From the NCBI RefSeq assembly GCF_042682565.1, contig NZ_JBHUIC010000004.1: a stretch of 64,000 nt of DNA. One strand, given 5' to 3'. Each line of letters starts with the position of its first letter. Positions within the stretch are counted from its first letter, which is position 1. The position numbers and the translations under genes were made by a program. This DNA comes from Pistricoccus aurantiacus. Lineage in GTDB: Bacteria; Pseudomonadota; Gammaproteobacteria; Pseudomonadales; Halomonadaceae. The notes beneath the pieces were generated by a model. It had not been told where the DNA came from, did not search any database, and saw only the letters and a program-made list of their open reading frames with translations. This document shows, piece after piece, positions 26,632-34,152 of the stretch.

Positions 26632-27632
26632 CAGATGCTCCCGATCTTTTCCCGGTTGGCGTCGATCCAGGCCTGCAGCTCCTCGTCACGCATCCAGTCG
26701 CGGTTGGTATCACTGGAATAGACGAAGCCTTCCTCGACCTTCTTGCCGTCCTTGATGCGATTGGCATCCTGGTCCCAGCTGTTGATGGCCGGCAGGATCT
26801 TGAAGTGCTCCGGGTACTCGTAGGTGTAGTGGGAATCCTCGGCGCCGATCATCTGTTCGTGGAGCTTCTCGCCGGGGCGAATGCCCACGATGTGCTGTTC
26901 GGCTTCCGGGGCCACCACCCGACCCAGGTCGGTCATCTTCATGGACGGGATCTTCTTGACGTAGATCTCGCCGCCTTCCATGTCCTCGAAAGCGTGCCAG
27001 ACCAGCTCGACGCCTTCCTCCAGGGAAATCATGAAACGGGTCATGCGCGCGTCGGTGATCGGTAGCACGCCCTTATCCCGGACCGACATGAAGAACGGAA
27101 TCACCGAACCCCGAGAGCCCATGACGTTGCCGTAGCGCACCACCGCGAAGCGGGTGGTATGGCCGCCCGCATAGGAGTTGCCCGCCACGAACAGCTTGTC
27201 CGAGGCCAGCTTGGTGGCGCCGTAGAGGTTGATCGGGCTGCTGGCCTTGTCCGTGGACAGCGCCACCACCCGCTTGACGCCCTTGTCGATACAGGCATCG
27301 ATCAGGTTCATGGCGCCATTGATGTTGGTCTTGACGCATTCGAAAGGATTGTATTCGGCGGTGGGCACGATCTTGGTGGCCGCCGCGTGCACCACGTAGT
27401 CGACCCCGTCCAGGGCGCGGTACAGCCGCTCGCGGTCGCGCACGTCGCCGATAAAGAAGCGCACCCGTGTATCGCCCTGGAACCGCTTGGCCATTTCCCA
27501 CTGCTTCATCTCGTCGCGAGAGAAGATGATCACCCGCCGGGGGTTGAAGCGTTCCAGCAACATGGGCACGAAGGTATGGCCGAAGGAACCGGTGCCGCCG
27601 GTTATGAGAATCGAAGCGTCGTTGAACATCAA
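26631..27632 (-). CDS. pseB: UDP-GlcNAc 4,6-dehydratase (inverting)
   Basis: A 333-residue SDR enzyme, first gene of the pse operon. The NADP site is GGTGSFGHTF (residues 13-22), VHAAATKIVPTAEYNPFECV is the classic PseB stretch, and STDKASSPINLYGATK holds the catalytic Asp/Lys and Tyr. PseB removes water and inverts C5 of UDP-GlcNAc to give the UDP-4-keto-6-deoxy-AltNAc precursor. It has no membrane domain, unlike the CapD/WbpM-type enzyme at 37384. The promoter should lie in 27633-27977. Confidence 0.94.
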   Translation of the reverse strand: MMFNDASILITGGTGSFGHTFVPMLLERFNPRRVIIFSRDEMKQWEMAKRFQGDTRVRFFIGDVRDRERLYRALDGVDYVVHAAATKIVPTAEYNPFECVKTNINGAMNLIDACIDKGVKRVVALSTDKASSPINLYGATKLASDKLFVAGNSYAGGHTTRFAVVRYGNVMGSRGSVIPFFMSVRDKGVLPITDARMTRFMISLEEGVELVWHAFEDMEGGEIYVKKIPSMKMTDLGRVVAPEAEQHIVGIRPGEKLHEQMIGAEDSHYTYEYPEHFKILPAINSWDQDANRIKDGKKVEEGFVYSSDTNRDWMRDEELQAWIDANREKIGSI

Positions 27633-27977
27633 ACAGTTTCCTAGATTTTATGATTGCCTTAAAACATAGGCGTAAGTTGAAAATTATTTGTAAAACTTAA
27701 ATATTTGTTAAGCAAATTTCTAGATCAGAGGAGAGTTCGTTAATTGTCGAACTCATTTTGTCTTTCGACGAAACGATAGATTACTAGCACGTTGTAGACG
27801 GACAACAACTTTTTGGAGATACCCTGAGTAATAGAATACAAGCGTATGCCACCCCTTCTGTCGAGAAGAATGCTATTGCAGAACAATAGAATTCATTGAT
27901 ACGTGGCATTCGAAAGTCAAAACAAAAAGGCGGCACTTTTTACAAGGCGTTCAGCATACAATGCTATGAATTAAATT
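27633..27977. other. 345-base leader/intergenic region upstream of pseB
   Basis: AT-rich, with no gene that I can support. It separates the pse operon from an IS element and should hold the pseB promoter. No convincing -35/-10 pair, terminator or large repeat was identified by eye. Confidence 0.35.
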
Positions 27978-28765
27978 AGACTTGTTGCGTCATAACTGAG
28001 CGTTTCCTAGCTTATCGGTAGGCGCATGCTTTCGAGGTTATCCAATGCTGGATATTGACCGCCTGCTTCACTACTCCGAGCGCGCCATGCAGGCCCTGAT
28101 CGGCGTTTCTCTTGAACAGTTACAGCGTCTGGAAGGCACCTTTGCACGGGAACTGAGCGCCTTGCAGCACAATATACCGCGTCAGCGCGCTCCGGCTTGG
28201 GGATGGTTACAGTGTTGCTGGACGGCACCGAGCGGCCGGTATAGCGCGCACGGAATCGGGAGGCGCAACGTAAGGATCATTCCAGAAAAAAGAAGCGGAA
28301 TACGCGGAAGAGCCTGGTGGCGAGTGATGAACGCAAGCGCATCGTCTTTCTGGCCAAGACGCAACTTGGCAGCCACCATGACATCACGTTGTTCAAGGCG
28401 AGCGAACCCGGGGACTACCTGCCGCCGGAACGCCTGGGCTTGGCGGATTTGGGTTTCCAGGGGTTGGTGAGCGTGTATCTGCGGTTATCCGTGTTTCTGC
28501 CCTATAAAAAATCACGCATAGGCACGTTGGAGGAATGGGACAAGATCTACAAACGCCTGTTGGCCCAAGGACGCGTGCGGGTAGAAAACGCCTTGGCCGG
28601 GGTGAAGCGATTGCGCTGTGTTGCCGATATGTTCCGCAATCGTCGGCCAGGCATGGATGATGACCTGATTGAAGCCGTTTGTAGACTTTGGAACTTGAAC
28701 ATGACTTGAGCGAGAAGGAGCGAGTCATGCTTTGACTCAAGCTTACTATTACACAACAAGTCTAT
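27978..28765 (+). mobile_element. degenerate insertion sequence, DDE_Tnp_4/IS5-like
   Basis: The element is bounded by imperfect inverted repeats: AGACTTGTTG at 27978 on the left and CAACAAGTCT at 28754-28763 on the right, with TA flanking both ends (a possible target duplication). Inside is one broken transposase (28045-28709). The right side of the insertion lies within an MNT nucleotidyltransferase remnant (28764-28868). At about 0.79 kb it is somewhat shorter than intact relatives, consistent with an internal deletion. Confidence 0.7.
28045..28709 (+). pseudogene. broken DDE_Tnp_4 transposase
   Basis: The first about 45 codons (MLDIDRLLHYSERAMQALIG) match the start of IS5-like DDE_Tnp_4 transposases. 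After about 28185 the frame changes and the family's helix-turn-helix segment is missing, so there is an internal deletion. The catalytic part resumes with VTVLLDGTERPV in another frame, where a TAG (about 28241) replaces an expected CAG, then continues HHDITLFKASEPG, ADLGFQGL, RVRVENALAGVKRLRC to the stop at 28709. The deletion, the shift and the nonsense codon make it inactive. Confidence 0.75.
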
Positions 28766-28868
28766 TGTCGTCTGCGCGGGAGTTAAATAATTGAATATGC
28801 GAATTCTGCCCGAAATGCTTTTTCAGCGTAGCTTTAATGATAGTTTGTTGAGCCGGTGTTAGGCGCAT
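28764..28868 (-). pseudogene. MNT-type nucleotidyltransferase fragment cut by the IS
   Basis: From an ATG at 28868 the minus strand encodes 35 residues (MRLTPAQQTIIKATLKKHFG, HIQLFNSRADDN) like the start of minimal nucleotidyltransferases; the usual FGSR is FNSR here. The frame then runs into the IS end at 28764. No continuation is recognisable on the far side (before 27978). Just upstream (28869-28950), MDNLDKAER and, in another frame, GEWQELN look like the remains of a HEPN-type partner. The arrangement suggests a decayed HEPN/MNT module. Confidence 0.5.
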
Positions 28869-28999
28869 CGAAAGACTTTCACTATTAAGCTCTTGCCATT
28901 CACCTTGTAACGCTCGGCCTTATCCAGGTTATCCATCGCGGGGCCCGTATATATCCTATACACCTACTCTGTTGATACCCGAGAATAGCCGGTTCGAGG

Positions 29000-29239
29000 T
29001 TATTCGAGCAGGGCAGCTTCCTTGCGACCTTCCATCAGACGGCTGACCAAAGCAGAAAATCGGGCCATCTGCAGGGCAGGATTTTCTACTGGATAGGGAA
29101 GTTGTAACAGCAGATCGAGATCTCCGCCCTTCTGGGTATCATCCACCCGCGAGCCGAAAACAATGACTCGCGCCTGGTCGCCGAATTCTTCCAGTGCTAG
29201 TCGCTTGATCTGATGCTGTAATTCACAACCCAGGCGCAT
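29000..29239 (-). CDS. MNT-family nucleotidyltransferase, probably C-terminally shortened
   Basis: A 79-residue protein. VIVFGSRVDDTQKGGDLDLLLQ (residues 25-46) is the nucleotidyltransferase motif GSx..GGDxD with both metal-binding Asp residues. Such minimal nucleotidyltransferases usually pair with HEPN proteins as toxin-antitoxin-like modules that modify the partner. Family members are generally about 95-105 residues, and this one stops at EGRKEAALLE where the next strand (normally DVV/DLL) would be expected, so it may be truncated. A second, more damaged copy lies 130 bases downstream. Confidence 0.6.
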   Translation of the reverse strand: MRLGCELQHQIKRLALEEFGDQARVIVFGSRVDDTQKGGDLDLLLQLPYPVENPALQMARFSALVSRLMEGRKEAALLE

Positions 29240-29360
29240 GACGGATTATCAACTTTTTACCACCGCTTCGATCCATTATCTTCCATAGTCTGGTTATACC
29301 AAGCGTAACATCGCTGACCCGTAGCATATTTTTAGTTATCAAGAGGCATCTCATTGAGGC

Positions 29361-31169
29361 TCAAGCATGCTCCGCCATGCGCTTGAAGGTGGCGTTACGT
29401 TCCACCAGTTCGCTGTAACTGCCTTGATCGATTATCCCGCCATCCGCCATCAGGTAGATACAGTCGCACTGTTTTACCGTAGCTAACCGGTGGGCGATCA
29501 TGATGATGGTTTTCTTGCCGGAAAATTCGTGGATGGCTTCCATGATCAGCTTTTCGGTAATGCCGTCCAGGGCGCTGGTGGCTTCGTCCAGCACCAGTAC
29601 ATCGGCATCGTAGTAGAGCGCTCGGGCGATACCGATCCGCTGGCGCTGTCCGCCGGAGAGCTGCACGCCCCGCTCACCGACACGAGTGTCCAATCCGTTC
29701 GGCAGTTCCGCCAGCAGATCATCCAGGTTGGCCATGCTGGTGGCGCGATTCACCCGCTCTTCGTCGATGGCTTCCGGGGGCAGGCCGAAAGCGATATTTT
29801 CGCGAATGCTGTTGTCCGACAGGAAAATCGACTGAGGCACGAAGCCCAGGGCATTTTGCCAAGCGCGGCGGTTGTCATCGGTAATCGGCTGGTCGTCCAC
29901 GAGCAGTTTGCCCTGCTGAGGGGCAATCAGGCCCAGCAGCAAATCGATGGCAGTGGATTTACCGGAGCCGGAGGCGCCTACCAGTCCGATCACACCGTTG
30001 ACGGGGATATCGATATTCAGACCCTTTAGCGCGGGTTCTTCCTTGCCCGGGTAATAAAACACTACGTCTTTCAGTTGAATCGCGTTTTTAGGGGTCAGGA
30101 AGTTCTGATGCCTTTCTTCATCCGTCTGAATGCTGTATTGGGGCGCAACGCTGCTGGCGCGCAGATCGTCACGCAGCGCTTCATAGGCGGCAATGTTACC
30201 GCGGATATTGGAGATCCCTAGATAGATCTGCTGGAAGGCCGGCAGCATCTTGAACCCAGCCAGGGCATAGACAGAGAGCACGGGCAGAATCGCGCCGAGA
30301 TTGCCTTCGTGAGCCCGCAGCAGATAAAGCACTAGGAAGATGACGCTGCCGAACGCGATCAACTCCATGGCGTAGCGGGGAGACTGGGATAACGCCAGGT
30401 TCGTGCCTTGAGCGTAGGCATATTTACCGCTGGCTTCTTCGAAACGCTCCACGAAAATATCCTGACGCCCCAACAGCAGCACATCCTTGATGCCGCCAAA
30501 GCCTTCTGCCATCAGCTTGAAGCGGGTTTGCTGTGTCGCCGAAATGCTCTGGCCGTTGATAATCAAGCGCCGGCGAACGGTTCGGTAAAGCAGCAGATAC
30601 GCAGCGATGAAAATGACGATACCCGCAAGGGCCACGACCGGATTGTAGATAAAGATCGCGATCGCCATGAACAGTACCATGACCATCTTGGCGTTCATCT
30701 GCATCAGGGGGTTGATGATCTGCTGGGTTACCCGCTGAGATTCCTGGGCGATGCGGTTGGTGAGCTGGCTACTGCTGCCCCCGGCGTGAAACAGCCAGGG
30801 CTGATACATGTAGTGCTTGAACAGGCGGCTACCCAGTTCCGCACCTACCCGGTTACCGTAGATCTGCAGCCGCCAGATGGTGGCAATGGCGATAAGCGCC
30901 GACCCAGCGAGTACAGCCAGCACACCGATGCCCATCCAGAAAAGAAAGTTCCGCGGATTCTCGATGCCAGTGGCACGATAAAGGTCCGCCACGAAACCTT
31001 CACCTTGCAGTCGGCTCATATCACCGACCAGTGCCATGAAGGGACCGATGGATACGACGCCGGCAATTTCAGCGAAGGACATCAAGACCACCAGCACCTG
31101 TAGCTGGAGAAGTTTCTTGCGCTGCTCGTGGGTCAGTAACGAATAGAGTTCTTTGATATTTGAAAGCAT
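29361..31169 (-). CDS. ABC exporter (fused permease-ATPase), PglK-like lipid-linked glycan flippase candidate
   Basis: A 602-residue half-transporter. The N-terminal half has about six membrane segments, starting YSLLTHEQRKKLLQLQVLVV, a start typical of the PglK/MsbA-like group in glycan loci. The C-terminal ATPase has GASGSGKST (Walker A), LSGGQRQRIGIARAL (signature) and VLVLDEATSALD (Walker B). It stands between the nucleotidyltransferase remnants and the beta-CASP gene. No Wzx-type flippase was found in the locus, so this protein is the best candidate to move undecaprenyl-linked repeat units across the inner membrane. Drug or lipid export remains possible. Confidence 0.83.
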   Translation of the reverse strand: MLSNIKELYSLLTHEQRKKLLQLQVLVVLMSFAEIAGVVSIGPFMALVGDMSRLQGEGFVADLYRATGIENPRNFLFWMGIGVLAVLAGSALIAIATIWRLQIYGNRVGAELGSRLFKHYMYQPWLFHAGGSSSQLTNRIAQESQRVTQQIINPLMQMNAKMVMVLFMAIAIFIYNPVVALAGIVIFIAAYLLLYRTVRRRLIINGQSISATQQTRFKLMAEGFGGIKDVLLLGRQDIFVERFEEASGKYAYAQGTNLALSQSPRYAMELIAFGSVIFLVLYLLRAHEGNLGAILPVLSVYALAGFKMLPAFQQIYLGISNIRGNIAAYEALRDDLRASSVAPQYSIQTDEERHQNFLTPKNAIQLKDVVFYYPGKEEPALKGLNIDIPVNGVIGLVGASGSGKSTAIDLLLGLIAPQQGKLLVDDQPITDDNRRAWQNALGFVPQSIFLSDNSIRENIAFGLPPEAIDEERVNRATSMANLDDLLAELPNGLDTRVGERGVQLSGGQRQRIGIARALYYDADVLVLDEATSALDGITEKLIMEAIHEFSGKKTIIMIAHRLATVKQCDCIYLMADGGIIDQGSYSELVERNATFKRMAEHA

Positions 31170-31296
31170 TGGGGTACCGCTTGGATAAGAGACGTTATTA
31201 CCGTTACGCTAGGTTACATGAATGAACAAGTAGCGTCGCTAGCAGCGTCCCACGATAGAGCGTTTTGAGCGGAAAACGTTACGATAAAGAGGAAAA

Positions 31297-32730
31297 TCAG
31301 TCTTCTTTAGTGGCCAGACTAACCTTGATATCGTGATTAATCTCATTCGCCCAGGCCTCGATTTCTGCCTTTAATATCCGCTGAACCGATGGCTCCCCAT
31401 GCACCAGTCGAACCTCGCTTGGAGGATGGCGCATGCGCTTGAGGAAATTGAGCAGGTTGTGCTGATCCGCATGGGCGGAATAGCCGCCAACGCTGTCTAC
31501 CCGGGCACGAATGGGGTAGCGCTCGCCGTCGAGTTCAACCCAGCCGCCCCACGGGCCATGTTGCTGCGAACCATAGTGCTGGATATCTCGCCCTGGCGTT
31601 CCGACGGCCTGGTAACCGATGAAGAGTACACCGTGACGCTCATCGCCGAGCATGCGCTTGAGATAGTTGACCACCCTGCCCCCGGTGGCCATGCCGCTGG
31701 CGGCGATCACTACCGCCGGGCGTCCGCTGCGGGCCAGGTAGTCCACGGTCTGCTGATGTTCCTCGTGGTCATCCACGGTATAGAGGTTTTCAAAATTCAG
31801 CGGATGGCGTCCACGACGCAGCCTTTGATGCGCCTCTGCGTCCCACCAAGGCTTGAGATCCCGGTAGACCTGAGTGAAGCGCGATGCCAGAGGAGAATCG
31901 ACGATGATTTCCAGTTTCCGCCAGCGCTCGCTTTTAGCTTGATGAATCAGGCTTTCCAGCTCGTAAAGGAGCTCCTGGGTACGTCCGATGCTGAAGGCGG
32001 GGATGATCACCGTTCCCTGATTTTCCAGCGCTCGGTCGATGGCGGCCTTGAGCCTGGCGCGTCGCGTTCGACGGTCTTCATGCTGCCGATCGCCGTAAGT
32101 GCTTTCCAGTACCACCACATCCGCCCGATAAGGTGAGCGCGGCGCTGGCAATAGTGGCGCGTAAGGCGCACCCAGATCGCCGGAAAACACCGTGCGCTGC
32201 TCGTGCCCTGTTGCTCTGTCGTAGGTATCCACCTCGACATAGGCGGATCCCAGGATATGCCCGGCTGGCTTCAGCTTGATGCGCACTCGGTGACGGGAAT
32301 CGTCGATCAGTATATGCCAGCGCTTGTAATCCAGCGGCACCAGGCGGGATTCCACTTTCTCGAGAAACCGCTCGATCAGCACGCTGTCTCGGGTGAAGCC
32401 GATCTTGAGCGCGTCTTCGATCACCAGCGGCAACAGCCGAGCGGATGGTACGGAGCAGAAGATGGGGCCTTTGTAGCCCGCGGCCAGCAGATACGGCAGC
32501 CGACCCACATGATCGATGTGCACGTGAGTGACGATCATTGCCAGCAGATCGTCCACGGAAAAGTTCACCCGATGCTGTTCCAGGCTATCCTGGCGCGTCG
32601 CATCCTCCCCCTGAAACAGGCCGCAATCGATCAGCAGGCCGCGATCCTCGGCAAGCTGCAGGCGATGGCAGCTGCCGGTGACGCCATCCGCGCCACCATG
32701 ATGAAGAATGCGGGGATAATCAGGGGACAT
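31297..32730 (-). CDS. beta-CASP metallo-beta-lactamase-fold nuclease-like protein
   Basis: About 477 residues. HHGGADGVTGSCHRLQL opens the MBL fold; VTHVHIDHVGRLPYLL holds the HxHxDH zinc motif; VFSGDLG and VVLESTYGDR follow. The beta-CASP cap carries VIIPAFSIGRTQELLYEL and VVIAASGMATGGRVVNYL, and YSAHADQHNLLNFL gives the final His motif. Bacterial and archaeal relatives are RNA-processing exo/endonucleases of the YSH1/CPSF type (COG1236). Its place inside a polysaccharide operon, 11 bases after the sugar-phosphate transferase, is unusual. The ATG at 32730 is preferred over TTG at 32736. Confidence 0.85.
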   Translation of the reverse strand: MSPDYPRILHHGGADGVTGSCHRLQLAEDRGLLIDCGLFQGEDATRQDSLEQHRVNFSVDDLLAMIVTHVHIDHVGRLPYLLAAGYKGPIFCSVPSARLLPLVIEDALKIGFTRDSVLIERFLEKVESRLVPLDYKRWHILIDDSRHRVRIKLKPAGHILGSAYVEVDTYDRATGHEQRTVFSGDLGAPYAPLLPAPRSPYRADVVVLESTYGDRQHEDRRTRRARLKAAIDRALENQGTVIIPAFSIGRTQELLYELESLIHQAKSERWRKLEIIVDSPLASRFTQVYRDLKPWWDAEAHQRLRRGRHPLNFENLYTVDDHEEHQQTVDYLARSGRPAVVIAASGMATGGRVVNYLKRMLGDERHGVLFIGYQAVGTPGRDIQHYGSQQHGPWGGWVELDGERYPIRARVDSVGGYSAHADQHNLLNFLKRMRHPPSEVRLVHGEPSVQRILKAEIEAWANEINHDIKVSLATKED

Positions 32731-32741
32731 CAGCAATGTGC

Positions 32742-34034
32742 TCAGCGGGAACCGAAACCGGTCAGCAGGGTCTTGAAGGTGCGAATCACGATCAGCACGT
32801 CGAGCCAGAAGGAGAAGTTCTTGATGTAGTAGAAATCGTATTCGAGCTTGCGGATCATGTCATCGACTTCCGCAGCGTAGCCCTGCTCTACCTGAGCCCA
32901 GCCAGAAATTCCTGGGCGCACCACATGACGGTAGTGAAAGAAAGGAATGTCTTTTTCATACGAGTCCGTCAGGCTGATGGATTCCGGTCGCGGTCCGATC
33001 AGGCTCATATCGCCTTTCAACACGTTGAACAGTTGTGGAAGTTCATCGATACGATACTTGCGAATGATTCGGCCAACCCGGGTAATGCGAGGGTCGTCGC
33101 CCTCCTGGGTATAATCGGTACCCACATGATCGACGTACATGCTGCGAAACTTGTAGACAGTGAACTGTCGGCAGTGAAAGCCCATGCGAGGTTGAGTAAA
33201 AAACGCGGGGCCTTTGCTATCCAGGCGGATCGCGAGCGCAACCAGCGCCATGAACGGCAGCACCAAGGGCAAAACCAGCAGTACCACCATGATATCCAGT
33301 CCGCGTTTGGTGATTTCGTAGTCTTCCCGAGGAATTAGTCCGCCGAACTTGTTTTCATAAAGATGATCGAGCAGCACTCGACCGGTCAGCATTTCATGCG
33401 CCTTGGTGGCATGGTAGACCGGGATGCGATGGATAGTGCAGCGCGCCAGAAAGCGCTCCCAATCATCGGGAAGGTCCGCGCGAAGGTCCGCCACTACCCC
33501 ATCCACTCGCAGATCATCAAACTGTGGGGTTTCTAGTATGTGCCAGTCGACGCCGTGATTTTGGCAAAGCGTCGGTGCCTTGCCGAATGGCACCACCGCG
33601 AGTTTTAAACGCTTCAAGCGGGCTCTCACGTAATAGCCAATGCTGCAATAGATCGCGGCAACCACATAGCTGCTCAGCACGTATAGTAGGGAATACTCAA
33701 CACGAAATAACTCGAGCACCCCCAAGGCACAGGCGTAACACAGGGTGACCGCGGGAAAGATATAGACATAAGCCTTGGTACCCGGGAGCTGCGATAAGCG
33801 CTGCACGGAGCTGATGGTAAGGCAGTAGGCGGCTGCGACCGCTACCAATGCCACCCACTCCCCTAGCGGTGCGGTCAACCAGAAGTCCCGCCCCCAGTAC
33901 CAGAGCGCGGGAAGTAAAACTGTGACGACCAGACCGAGCAGAAGATGCACACGACGACTGAATATGACTCGCTCATGCAGTCGGGAATGCCGCCGCTGTC
34001 GTTCCAGAGGCAAATGTTGAATACCCACGTTCAC
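32742..34034 (-). CDS. polyprenyl-phosphate sugar-1-phosphate transferase (WbaP/WcaJ type)
   Basis: A 430-residue initiating transferase. Hydrophobic N-terminal segments precede a central soluble domain; the C-terminal catalytic domain begins ITKRGLDIMVVLLVLPLVL, followed by FFTQPRMGFHCRQFTVYKFRSM and LPQLFNVLKGDMSLIGPRPE, all signatures of the bacterial sugar transferase family (PF02397). It starts the repeat unit by moving a hexose-1-phosphate from UDP-sugar to undecaprenyl phosphate. Start is GTG at 34034 or 34028; the latter is better spaced from AAGGCAGG. It lies directly downstream of wzc. Confidence 0.88.
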   Translation of the reverse strand: MNVGIQHLPLERQRRHSRLHERVIFSRRVHLLLGLVVTVLLPALWYWGRDFWLTAPLGEWVALVAVAAAYCLTISSVQRLSQLPGTKAYVYIFPAVTLCYACALGVLELFRVEYSLLYVLSSYVVAAIYCSIGYYVRARLKRLKLAVVPFGKAPTLCQNHGVDWHILETPQFDDLRVDGVVADLRADLPDDWERFLARCTIHRIPVYHATKAHEMLTGRVLLDHLYENKFGGLIPREDYEITKRGLDIMVVLLVLPLVLPFMALVALAIRLDSKGPAFFTQPRMGFHCRQFTVYKFRSMYVDHVGTDYTQEGDDPRITRVGRIIRKYRIDELPQLFNVLKGDMSLIGPRPESISLTDSYEKDIPFFHYRHVVRPGISGWAQVEQGYAAEVDDMIRKLEYDFYYIKNFSFWLDVLIVIRTFKTLLTGFGSR

Positions 34035-34152
34035 CCTGCCTTGAAATCCCGAATTTCTGCATATTATTTGTCAGCGGCTTTTTTTAGTTTTCGTCGCCGG
34101 TTTTTTCTCACTCTTGATAACGTCAAGCCATCATTCGGGGTCTTACCAATAA

